Source: Micromonospora purpureochromogenes (lineage in GTDB: Bacteria; Actinomycetota; Actinomycetes; Mycobacteriales; Micromonosporaceae). From it: DNA of 64,000 nt. A model generated the notes under the pieces. The model searched no databases and was not told the origin of the DNA. It was given only the letters and a program-made list of their open reading frames with translations. This document shows positions 47,025 through 54,553 of this stretch, piece after piece. Every line of letters begins with the position of its first letter. The stretch's first letter is position 1. The DNA lies in the NCBI RefSeq assembly GCF_900091515.1, contig NZ_LT607410.1, positions 558,001-622,000 on the forward strand. The letters run 5' to 3'. A program made the position numbers and the translations under genes.

Positions 47025-48002
47025 TCAGTGCCAGGTGGCTGCGGCGCGCCGCAACCGGTCGTTGATCGCCCGCCCCACCCCGGTGTCGGGCACCGCCTCG
47101 GCCAGGATCTCGGTCACCCCGGCCGCGTCCAGCCGGTGCAGGGCGTCGAAGAGCCGGGCGGCGGCCTCGGTCACGTCCCCGGCGGGTGAGAGCACCTCGA
47201 CCGCCGCGTACCCGTCGGCCGGCCGCTCCCGGAAGGCCAGGAAACCGCGCCGGCCGCCGTCGGCCGGCGCCGGCTGCGCCCCCGCCACCACCCGCAACGG
47301 GGTACGCGGCGCGTAGTGTGCGGCCAGCGTCCCCGGCGCCACCGGCTGCCCGGAACTGCCCGGCCGGACGCTCACCGGCCCGACCGCCTCGATCAGCTCC
47401 TCCAGGGCGAGCGCGCCGAGGCGCAGCACCACCGGCTGCGCGCCGCGCGCGTCGACGATGGTCGACTCGATCCCGCACCGGGTCGGCCCGCCGTCGAGCA
47501 CCACGTCCACCGCCGCGCCGAGCCCCTTGACCACGTGCTCGGCCCGGGTCGGGCTGAGCTGCCCGAACCGGTTCGCGCTCGGCGCCGCCACCGGTACCCC
47601 GGCGGCCCGGATCAGGGCCCGCGCGGAGGGCTCGTCCGGCACCCGGACGGCCATGGTGTCCAGCCCCGAGGTGACGATCGGCGGAATCTCGGCGGGCCGG
47701 TCCACGATCAGCGTGAGCGGCCCCGGCCAGAACCGCTCGGCCAGCGCGGCCACCGCCGGGGGCACCGGTCCGACGAGCTTCTCCAGGTCGGCGGCGTCGG
47801 CCAGGTGGGTGATCAGCGGGTCGAAGCTGGGCCGGGCCTTGGCCTCGAAGATCCGGGCGGCGGCCCGGGCGTCCAGGGCGTTCGCGCCGAGGCCGTAGAC
47901 GGTCTCGGTCGGGAAGGCCACCAGCCCGCCGTCGCGCAGGACGGCGGCGGCCTCGGCGATGCCGCTGTCGGCGGGCAGGACACGTGGGGATCCGGTGCTC
48001 AC
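47025..48002 (-). CDS. L-threonylcarbamoyladenylate synthase (Sua5-type)
   Basis: 325 residues, GTG start. TAGCGT (48009-48014, minus) ends 6 nt upstream, so it is leaderless. YrdC domain: GGLVAFPTETVYGLGANALD, KARPSFDPLITHL, PAPSANRFGQLSPT; then a Sua5 C-terminal domain from about 215. It makes threonylcarbamoyl-AMP for t6A37 of ANN-decoding tRNAs. Confidence is high on fold. Confidence 0.92.
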   Translation of the reverse strand: MSTGSPRVLPADSGIAEAAAVLRDGGLVAFPTETVYGLGANALDARAAARIFEAKARPSFDPLITHLADAADLEKLVGPVPPAVAALAERFWPGPLTLIVDRPAEIPPIVTSGLDTMAVRVPDEPSARALIRAAGVPVAAPSANRFGQLSPTRAEHVVKGLGAAVDVVLDGGPTRCGIESTIVDARGAQPVVLRLGALALEELIEAVGPVSVRPGSSGQPVAPGTLAAHYAPRTPLRVVAGAQPAPADGGRRGFLAFRERPADGYAAVEVLSPAGDVTEAAARLFDALHRLDAAGVTEILAEAVPDTGVGRAINDRLRRAAATWH

Positions 48003-48051
48003 GCCCCGACGCTAGCCTGCCGACGTACCGGTCCTCCGGTCGGCCGCGCGA

Positions 48052-48324
48052 TCACCCGCCCTCGGCCCGGCACGCACCGCCCCGGAACTCCACCCCCGGC
48101 ACGTCGTCGAGGATGCGGCTGATGTCGGCGACCGACCCAAGGGCACGGGCCGGGTCGCCGCACAGTTCCGCGACCGCCGAGGCCAGGTCGTCCTCCTCCC
48201 GCGACCAGTCGACGCCGGCCGCGCGGAGCTGGGCCACCGCGTGTGCGGTCAGGGCGGCGGGGTTGGTGACGGACACCTCCACCCGGCAGTACAGCTGGAG
48301 GACCTGCGGCGTGGGGTCGCTCAT
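48052..48324 (-). CDS. Hypothetical 90-residue protein
   Basis: ATG at 48324 overlaps the stop of a 38-codon membrane ORF (ATGA). Contains the run LYCRVEVSVTNPAALTAHAVAQLRAAGVDWSREEDDLASAVAEL; no family assigned. Probably translated with the upstream small ORF. Confidence 0.6.
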   Translation of the reverse strand: MSDPTPQVLQLYCRVEVSVTNPAALTAHAVAQLRAAGVDWSREEDDLASAVAELCGDPARALGSVADISRILDDVPGVEFRGGACRAEGG

Positions 48325-48437
48325 CGACTGTTGCGCGAGCGACGGGCCGCCCGGACCCCGCCCACGATCGCCGCCGTGATCGGCAGGAGCACACAGATCA
48401 TCAGAACCAGCAGATGCCACAGCTTGAGAGCGACCAT
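48321..48437 (-). CDS. 38-residue membrane miniprotein
   Basis: ATG at 48437, encoding MVALKLWHLLVLM... then a single hydrophobic helix and a basic tail RAARRSRNSR. TATCCT (minus) ends 7 nt before the start, so a leaderless mRNA is plausible. It is coupled to the next gene by ATGA. Too short for usual ORF cutoffs. Confidence 0.5.
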   Translation of the reverse strand: MVALKLWHLLVLMICVLLPITAAIVGGVRAARRSRNSR

Positions 48438-48495
48438 GGCGCAGAGGATAGGTAGCGCCTGCCACCGCCCGCTGTCCCGGCCGACGAAGGCCGAC

Positions 48496-48532
48496 AGGCT
48501 TGGCTGTACGGATAGCCCGTACGGCCAAGCCT
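48496..48532 (-). terminator. Hairpin after arsI
   Basis: GGCTTGGC and GTACGG (48497-48511) pair with 48517-48531, 5-nt loop, allowing one wobble pair. It follows the ArsI stop. Confidence 0.65.
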
Positions 48533-48584
48533 CGTCGTTCCTGCCACACGACCGCGGGTCCGGTGGGGCAGGCGGCCACGACGG

Positions 48585-49043
48585 TCAGCAGCAGCTTGCG
48601 GCGGCTCCGCTGGTGGCGGGCTCCTTCTCGGCGGCCGGGGTGCAGCAGGCGCTCTCGGTCGCCTTCTCCAACTGCGGGGAGTCGGCCTTGACGGTGTAGA
48701 CCTCCCACGGCTCGTTGCCCGGTCCGCGTACCCAGACCTTGTCCTGGAGGGCGTAGCAGCACTCCGTGCTCTTCTCCTCCAGCGTGATCAGGCCGGCGTC
48801 GGTGAGGCGCGTGGTCGCGGCGTTGACCTCGTCCGTGCTGAACACCTCCACCCCGAGGTGGTCCATGACGGTGGGCTGGTCGGGCTCGCCTTCGAGCAGG
48901 ACGAGCTTCAGCGGCGGGTTCTCGACGGCGAAGTTGGCGTAGCCGGGGCGACGCTTCGCCGGCTCGACGCCGAACAGCTTGGAGTAGAAGGCGACGGAGC
49001 CCTCGAGGTCGGAAACGCGCAGGGCGAGCTGGACGCGGGACAT
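48585..49043 (-). CDS. arsI: ArsI/CadI family dioxygenase-like metalloenzyme
   Basis: 152 residues, ATG. Vicinal-oxygen-chelate fold (LALRVSDLEGSVAFYSKLFGVEP). Fe ligands at the expected spacing are Gln5, His62 and Glu114, and the arsenical-binding pair Cys95-Cys96 (TECCYALQDKVWV) is present. ArsI cleaves the C-As bond of methylarsenite; CadI is a cadmium-induced homologue. A Cys-rich tail (ACC near 133 and SCC at the end) adds possible metal sites. Divergent from an ArsR gene. Confidence 0.88.
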   Translation of the reverse strand: MSRVQLALRVSDLEGSVAFYSKLFGVEPAKRRPGYANFAVENPPLKLVLLEGEPDQPTVMDHLGVEVFSTDEVNAATTRLTDAGLITLEEKSTECCYALQDKVWVRGPGNEPWEVYTVKADSPQLEKATESACCTPAAEKEPATSGAAASCC

Positions 49044-49089
49044 GGTTCTCCTCCTGTGACGGTTCAGCGGATGTGCTGTCTAGATGATT

Positions 49090-49127
49090 TTCGAAGCAGT
49101 GACCTCACTGTGGCACCTTGCTTTGAA
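49090..49127. promoter_or_regulatory. Candidate ArsR operator
   Basis: TTCGAAGCA (49090-49098) and TGCTTTGAA (49119-49127) form an inverted repeat with one mismatch in the 102-bp divergent arsI/arsR region. Confidence 0.5.
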
Positions 49128-49145
49128 GTCTGTCAACCTAGAGGC

Positions 49146-49529
49146 ATGCCGAAACAAACGCTGCCGGTGGTGGACCTGCAAGCGGTGGCCTGCTGCCCTC
49201 CGATCGCCGCGAGTCCGCTGGACACCGCGCAGGCGAAAGTCGTCGCGCCGATGTTCAAGGCCCTGGGTGACCCGGTCCGGCTGCGGCTGATGTCGATGAT
49301 CGCCTCGGTGCCGGAGATCTGCGTCTGCGACCTGACCCCCGCGTTCGACCTGTCCGGGCCGACCATCTCCCACCATCTGAAGGTGCTGCGCGAGGCCGGT
49401 CTGGTCGACTCGGAGCGGCGCGGCACCTGGGTCTGGTACCGGGTCAAGGCCGAGGCGTTCCGCCAGCTCGGCCTGCTCCTGGACATCCCGGCCCGGCCCG
49501 CCGTCGAGGCCGGCCGTGAGCGACGGTGA
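49146..49529 (+). CDS. arsR: ArsR family regulator
   Basis: 127 residues. ATG at 49146. Winged helix with FKALGDPVRLRLMSMIASVPEICVCDLTPAF: Cys59 and Cys61 are the As(III)-binding pair of the ELCVCDL class, and there is another pair at 16-17. Recognition helix SGPTISHHLKVLREAGLV. Represses the divergent arsI gene by inference. Confidence 0.92.
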   Translation: MPKQTLPVVDLQAVACCPPIAASPLDTAQAKVVAPMFKALGDPVRLRLMSMIASVPEICVCDLTPAFDLSGPTISHHLKVLREAGLVDSERRGTWVWYRVKAEAFRQLGLLLDIPARPAVEAGRERR

Positions 49530-49971
49530 CCTTGCGGCCCTGGTGCGCTCGTACCTGGACGACGACGAGGTGATGCTGCTGGCCGACGACCCTGATCGCG
49601 AGTGTCGCGTGAACACCTGGTGCTACGGGGTGCCCGACGCCGCGATCGACGTGCCGGCAGTGGTCGCAGCGCTTCATCTCGTGCACCGCGAACTCGGACG
49701 ACGGCGGGCCAGCCCGGGCACCTTCTATGCCTGGTACGACGAACCGGCTGGCCAGCTTCGGTGCTCGTTGACTTCGGCACCCGCCGACCGGCTTCCGTTT
49801 GCGGCGCCGTACCGCTCGACCACCGATGCCGCGGAGGTCGTCGCCCTGGTGGCCGCTGATCCCAACCCTGGATTCGTTCCATGCTCAGAGCTGGCAACCG
49901 TCGAGCCCGCCGTGGCCTCGGTCATCGCCGAGCCGCCGCCGATGCCCGTCTGGGTCGCACCTCTTCCGTGA
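49516..49971 (+). CDS. Hypothetical protein overlapping arsR
   Basis: 151 residues, GTG start 14 bp before the ArsR stop. Begins MSDGDLAALVRSYLDDDEVMLLADDPDRECRVNTWCYG; no membrane helix or known domain. It could be a cotranslated partner, or unrelated. No recognisable ribosome site of its own. Confidence 0.55.
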   Translation: MSDGDLAALVRSYLDDDEVMLLADDPDRECRVNTWCYGVPDAAIDVPAVVAALHLVHRELGRRRASPGTFYAWYDEPAGQLRCSLTSAPADRLPFAAPYRSTTDAAEVVALVAADPNPGFVPCSELATVEPAVASVIAEPPPMPVWVAPLP

Positions 49972-50063
49972 ATCCGGACCGGCCCTGCTCTGCGAAGACC
50001 AAGCCCCGGTTTGTCCGCCAAAACCGCCTTGTTGTGCTGCTGGCCCGTGTCTACCGTGCAGTG

Positions 50064-50771
50064 ATGCTCTCACGAATGCTGACGGTGACCTTCGATGCGC
50101 ACGACCCGGCTCGCCTGGCGCAGTTCTGGGCCGGCATGCTCGGCCGAGATGTCGTCGAGGACGCCGGCGGTGCGCTCCTGCCTGGTGACGACACGCAGCT
50201 CAGCCTCCGGTTCGTCCGGAGCGGCGCGGAGCAGGTGGGGCCGAACCGCCGCATGCACCTTCACCTGACCAGCGCCAGCGGCGCCGACCAGCAGCACACG
50301 GTGGCGACGGCGCTGGGGCTCGGCGCCGGCCACCTCGACGTCGGGCAGCGCCCCGAGGAGGGGCACATCGTCCTGGCCGACCCCGAGGGCAACGCGTTCT
50401 GCGTGATCGAGCCGGGCAACGCCTTCCTCGCCGGGTGCGGCCTGCTCGGGGAGCTCGCCTGCGACGGCACGCGGGAGGTCGGCCTCTTCTGGAGCGAGGC
50501 GCTGGGCTGGCCGCTGGTGTGGGACCAGGACCAGGAGACCGCGATCCAGTCACCGCACGGCGGCACGAAGGTCGCGTGGGGCGGGCCGCCCGTGGCCCCG
50601 AAAAAGGTGAGGAACCGGCAGCGCTTCGACCTCGCCCCGGCCGGTGGCGACCAGCGAGCGGAGGTCGACCGGCTGGTCTCCCTCGGGGCCACTCGGCTCG
50701 AGGTCGGTGAGGACGGCGCCGTCGTACTGGCCGATCCCGACGGCAACGAGTTCTGCGTCAGAGGGAACTGA
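50064..50771 (+). CDS. VOC family protein (two glyoxalase-like domains)
   Basis: 235 residues, ATG at 50064. Two VOC modules: FDAHDPARLAQFWAGMLGRDV with HIVLADPEGNAFCVIEPG, and a second ending VVLADPDGNEFCVRGN. Substrate unknown; many such genes in actinomycetes. A relative of the 56959 VOC gene but with two modules. Confidence 0.85.
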   Translation: MLSRMLTVTFDAHDPARLAQFWAGMLGRDVVEDAGGALLPGDDTQLSLRFVRSGAEQVGPNRRMHLHLTSASGADQQHTVATALGLGAGHLDVGQRPEEGHIVLADPEGNAFCVIEPGNAFLAGCGLLGELACDGTREVGLFWSEALGWPLVWDQDQETAIQSPHGGTKVAWGGPPVAPKKVRNRQRFDLAPAGGDQRAEVDRLVSLGATRLEVGEDGAVVLADPDGNEFCVRGN

Positions 50772-50827
50772 CCACAGCGCGGCGGGGTAGCCCGGCCGCG
50801 ACCGAACCAGCCCGGAAACCTATACGG

Positions 50828-51655
50828 TCACAGCTTCTGGCTTCGGCTGCCGATCATCGACATCAGCAGCCCGTGGGTCTCGGCGTCGCCGGCCACCACG
50901 AGCCCGCGGCCTGGCCCGATCGGGGCGCCGTCGATTCCGGTGACGACGCAGCCGGCGGCCCGGCACAACGTGATGCCGGCGGCGAAGTGCACGCTCTCGG
51001 CCAGGTCACCGCCATCGCTGACGTATGCGGCGCGCTTGCCGGCCGCGACCCAGGCCAAGGCCAGCGTCGTGGACACGACCCGAGGCCGGAACCGTTCGAC
51101 GAACCCAGGGTGGGCCAGCAGGTCCACGGCCCGGAATCCGGGCGCGCTCGGAAACGGCGGATCCAGGTTGACGTCGACCAGCTGGGTGGCAGGTGTGGGC
51201 GTCAGCTGCTCATCGACACCGTCCTGCCGCACCCAGGCGGTCTCACCGTCAGTGAAGAAGACCTCGCCGCTGAACGGGTCGGCCACGGCCGCTGCCCCGT
51301 CGCGCAGCGCCACGTTGACGGCCACCAGCATGTTGCCGACGGCGTAGTTCAGCGTGCCGCACAGGGGATCCACCAACCACTGGCGCACGACGTCGGCCGC
51401 GCCCCGCTGCCCGCCTTCCTCGCCGAGCACCGCGTCATCGGGCCGAGCAGCGCGGATGACGTCGAGGGTCGCCTGCTCAGCCTCCACATCGGCAGCGGTG
51501 GCGAAATCCCCGGCCCCTTTGTCGATACGGGTGAGGCGCCGGCCGTACATGTTGCGCACCACGTCCGCGCCGGCATGTGCCGCGGCTACCGCAACCTCGG
51601 CATCGTCAAGGCTCGCGTACGAGTTGATCACGCCGTGCACCATATCGGGGGCCAC
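50828..51655 (-). CDS. Inositol monophosphatase family protein with altered metal site
   Basis: 275 residues from the GTG at 51655; an in-frame ATG at 51643 is a possible alternative. The fold matches IMPase/FBPase: DKGAGDFATAADVEAE, AVLGEEGG (Glu79/80), and Asp96. The DPxDGTxN motif is DPLCGTLNYA: the second metal-binding Asp is Cys99. The C-terminal WDxAxG motif is replaced by DLAESVHFAAG. The enzyme may be inactive or changed in specificity. Confidence 0.78.
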   Translation of the reverse strand: MAPDMVHGVINSYASLDDAEVAVAAAHAGADVVRNMYGRRLTRIDKGAGDFATAADVEAEQATLDVIRAARPDDAVLGEEGGQRGAADVVRQWLVDPLCGTLNYAVGNMLVAVNVALRDGAAAVADPFSGEVFFTDGETAWVRQDGVDEQLTPTPATQLVDVNLDPPFPSAPGFRAVDLLAHPGFVERFRPRVVSTTLALAWVAAGKRAAYVSDGGDLAESVHFAAGITLCRAAGCVVTGIDGAPIGPGRGLVVAGDAETHGLLMSMIGSRSQKL

Positions 51656-51677
51656 CGGTCAGGCCAGAACCGGCAGC

Positions 51678-51708
51678 GGGCCCGCCCACCACAACGGTGG
51701 ACGGGCCC
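51678..51708 (-). terminator. Terminator hairpin after the secreted repeat protein
   Basis: GGGCCCG plus CCACC pair with GGTGG plus CGGGCCC (51678-51708), loop ACAAC, just after the 51724 gene end. Confidence 0.7.
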
Positions 51709-51723
51709 TCGGCCTCTCTGGCG

Positions 51724-53511
51724 CTACGCCGCCGGCACGGTGATCGTGATGCCGGTGACGGCCTCACCCGCCGTGGTGTGGATCAGGTCCGGGTACGCCA
51801 CCCGGCCGTCGCCCACGCTGTAGAGGAGCCGCACGTCCTGCGTGTTGAGGCCCTTCATGGTGAACGTGCCGTCCGAGCGGACCGACGGCTGGATGCCTGC
51901 CCAGTCACCGGTCGTCGCGTCGACGGCAGTGATGCCCACGCACGTCCGGCAGGTGCCGTCGGGCACGGTGACGGTGCCGCTGATCGTGCCCGTGGCCGGC
52001 AGTGCCGCATCCAGCGTGACGGTTTCGCCGGCCACCACCTGCACCGGCGTCGCGGACGCCCGGTTCACCGCGTCGCCCGACCATGCCCACGCGTGCTTGC
52101 CGTCGTACGCCGGGAAGGCCAGCTTCCACTGGTACGGGCCGAGGTTGCGGATCGTGTACTGACCGCCGTCGTAGGTGCAGTTGGCGTTGGGACCCTCGGT
52201 GTAGGAAAAGGCCGGTCCGGTCGGGGTCGGGCAGACGGCACGTACGCCGGCTCCCGTCGCGGCGTCCCGCACGACGCCGGTCACGCTGCCGGCGCCGTCC
52301 AGCTTGACGGTCACCCGGATGCGCTCGCCCGGCACCGGCTTGAAGACCTTGGCCTGCGCCGGGTCGCCCGTGCCGCCACCGGTCGTCGAGACCCACTGCG
52401 CGCCGTGCTCCCCGTCGTACGGAGCGACGAAGAGCCGGAAATGGTCCTCGGCGAACAGGTTGTTGTAGTCCGCCTCGGAACCGCATCTGCCGTTCTGGCC
52501 GACGTCGGTGTACACCGGGTCGGCCAGGGTGACGCAGGCGCCGCTGACCGGGTCGCCGGTGGCCGCGTCGACGAAGTCGACGTGCAGGCTGACCGACTTC
52601 TCCAGCTTGACGGTGGTCCAGGTCGTCTCGTTCTCGGTCACGGTCACCGGGCCGAACAGACCGTTGACGTAGACCTCGTTGGGGTCGTAGCCGCCGCCGC
52701 GGTAGGTGCCGACCGGCATGTCCGGGAACCGGGCCCGGCCCAGTTTGTCGGTGCAGGTGGTGTGGAACGAGAACGGGCCGTCCTGCGGGTACCAGCAGTA
52801 GCCGGCGATCGCGGCGCCGGTCTCCTTGTCGACCGCGCGGACGATGAGGTTCCCGACCGGGGGCCGGGTGAGGTTGACGGTGGTCGTCTTGTCCGCCGTC
52901 ACGGTGAAGGGGGGAGCGTCGTACTCGGACTCGACTCCGCCGTTGAAGAGCACCTGGCCGCTCGGGAGGGTGAACTGTGCCGTGTAGTTGGAGTCGGTCT
53001 CGATCCGCTCGAAGCGGTACCGCCCCTGGTCGTCGGTCGCCGTGTCGCCCACCCAGTTGCCGCCGCGTCGCAGCTGGACCCCGACGTGGGCGATGCCCGT
53101 ACCCTTCTGGTCCACCACCCGGCCGGCGACGTCGCCGTACTGGATGGGCATCAGCGGGATCTGGAGGGTGGCCGGGACCGTGATCAGGTCGGCCTCCCAG
53201 CTGTTCCGGTGGCCGTAGAGGTACTCCTCGACGTAGCCGTTCGCGTTGACCTGGACGGTGTACTCGCCGGCCGGCGTTTCCGGGAAGGCGAAGCGCCCGT
53301 CGGTGTCGCTGTTGGTGAAGTTCCAGTTGGAACCGTCCTGCTGCTGGATCACGATTCCCGCCCCGGCGACGGGCTCGCCGGTCAGCTTGTTGGTGATCGT
53401 GCCGTCCAGCCCGGCGGCCTCCGCCGCCTGCGCCGGCCCGGTGAGGCCCATGACGGCCATCAGCCCGGCCATCGCTGCGGCGCCCAGTGCGCGCAGCATC
53501 CTGCTTTTCAT
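51724..53511 (-). CDS. Secreted protein with carboxypeptidase-regulatory-like repeats
   Basis: 595 residues from the ATG at 53511, with GGGGAAGC upstream. Signal peptide MLRALGAAAMAGLMAVMGLTGPAQA ends in AQA. Then repeated CarboxypepD_reg-like beta sandwiches, e.g. LDGTITNKLTGEPVAGAGIVI, GDVAGRVVDQKGTGIAHVGVQL, GSVTGVVRDAATGAGVRAV and a last one near TISGTVTVPDGTC. No catalytic peptidase domain and no LPxTG. Probably an extracellular adhesive or wall protein. Confidence 0.8.
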   Translation of the reverse strand: MKSRMLRALGAAAMAGLMAVMGLTGPAQAAEAAGLDGTITNKLTGEPVAGAGIVIQQQDGSNWNFTNSDTDGRFAFPETPAGEYTVQVNANGYVEEYLYGHRNSWEADLITVPATLQIPLMPIQYGDVAGRVVDQKGTGIAHVGVQLRRGGNWVGDTATDDQGRYRFERIETDSNYTAQFTLPSGQVLFNGGVESEYDAPPFTVTADKTTTVNLTRPPVGNLIVRAVDKETGAAIAGYCWYPQDGPFSFHTTCTDKLGRARFPDMPVGTYRGGGYDPNEVYVNGLFGPVTVTENETTWTTVKLEKSVSLHVDFVDAATGDPVSGACVTLADPVYTDVGQNGRCGSEADYNNLFAEDHFRLFVAPYDGEHGAQWVSTTGGGTGDPAQAKVFKPVPGERIRVTVKLDGAGSVTGVVRDAATGAGVRAVCPTPTGPAFSYTEGPNANCTYDGGQYTIRNLGPYQWKLAFPAYDGKHAWAWSGDAVNRASATPVQVVAGETVTLDAALPATGTISGTVTVPDGTCRTCVGITAVDATTGDWAGIQPSVRSDGTFTMKGLNTQDVRLLYSVGDGRVAYPDLIHTTAGEAVTGITITVPAA

Positions 53512-53533
53512 GCTTCCCCGTTTCTGCCATGAG

Positions 53534-53581
53534 TCCATGGAGGATCCGACTGGCCTGGTCGGATACATCACGCTCCATGGA
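53534..53581 (-). promoter_or_regulatory. Composite stem-loop in the leader of the secreted repeat protein
   Basis: TCCATGGAG (53534-53542) pairs with 53573-53581 and ATCCGAC (53544-53550) with GTCGGAT (53558-53564). It starts 23 bp upstream of the ATG. It could be an operator or a 5' leader structure. Confidence 0.45.
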
Positions 53582-53700
53582 TGGTGTCAGGACCGTACCA
53601 GCGGCCGGCGTCGCCGGCTGCTCCCCCGGACGGCGGGGAGGCCATCCGCCGGCTGGTCATCCGGATGGAAGCGTTGCCGGTCCTGTGATGTCGCACCGGG

Positions 53701-53820
53701 GTGCGAGAAGGCGTCTTCATGCATAAGACGCTGCGGATCACGTTGGAGACGTACGTGCACTGGTGGCCGAAGCGGGAGCGTTGGCGCGGTCCTGCAAGCG
53801 GTCGCGACTCGGGCGCATCG
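53701..53820 (+). pseudogene. Tyrosine-recombinase C-terminal relic
   Basis: In frame from 53719: MHKTLRITLETYVHWWPKRERWRG. The segment TLETYVHWWPK with the catalytic-type Tyr and the basic tail is typical of the end of actinobacterial phage or ICE integrases. No catalytic box upstream. The frame does not continue; the next bases read in another frame as an AVLQAVATRAHRA-type tail. Assignment from pattern memory. Confidence 0.55.
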
Positions 53821-54406
53821 AGCCCGGCCAGGCTCTGGCCACCGACTACGACAGCTTCGCCGAGGCGTACGCCACCGGGACCGAGTCCAACCTCATCAAC
53901 GGCTACTACACCCGGCCGGCAATGCTGGACTTGGCCCGGCAGCGGCTCGGCGATGGCACGGCCCTGCATCAGGGCGGTCTGGGCGGCGATCCGCTACCGT
54001 TCCCCGACGCCTCGTTCGACGAGGCCATCGCCTGCCTCGTCCTTCACTACCTAGAGGACTGGACGGCACGCTCGCCGAGTTGCGACGCGTCCTCGTACCC
54101 GGCGGCCGACTCATCGTGGCCGTCAACCATCCCTTCGTCTACCACCTGATCAGGCCCGAAGGCGACTACTTCGCCACGGAACAGTGGACCGACGAGTACA
54201 CCTTCAACGGCCAGCCCGCCGAGCTGACGTACTGGCACCGGCCACTGCACGCAATAGCCAACGAGTTCACCGCAGCCGGCTTCCGGATCGCCGTCGTGAG
54301 CGAACCACCTCCCGCGCCCGGTGCCCGCGAGGCGTTCCCCGACCTCGTGACCTCCCCCTCGGGGTACATCCTGTGCTTCCTGTTCTTCGTCCTCGAGGCT
54401 GCGTAG
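53763..54406 (+). pseudogene. SAM-dependent methyltransferase remnant
   Basis: Two frames together make a degraded class I methyltransferase. Frame A (53763-54149) has DYDSFAEAYATGTESNLINGYYTRPAMLDLARQRLGDGTA and then FDEAIACLVLHYLEDW; frame B (to 54406) continues LDGTLAELRRVLVPGGRLIVAVNHPF to LCFLFFVLEAA. A frameshift lies near 54055, and the SAM-binding motif I (D-x-G-x-G) is missing between PAML and ARQRL, indicating a deletion of roughly 30 residues. Dead gene. Confidence 0.75.
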
Positions 54407-54553
54407 TGCGATGGCACGCAACGACCGGGCGCACGTAGCCTGATACGGCACTTGTCGCGCCCTGCGACACGGGTCACGCGGGGGATACCGAACCCGGCCG
54501 GGTGCCGATAGTGTCCACGGATCGCACCGCCCGTTCATCCGGAGGGCTCCGTC

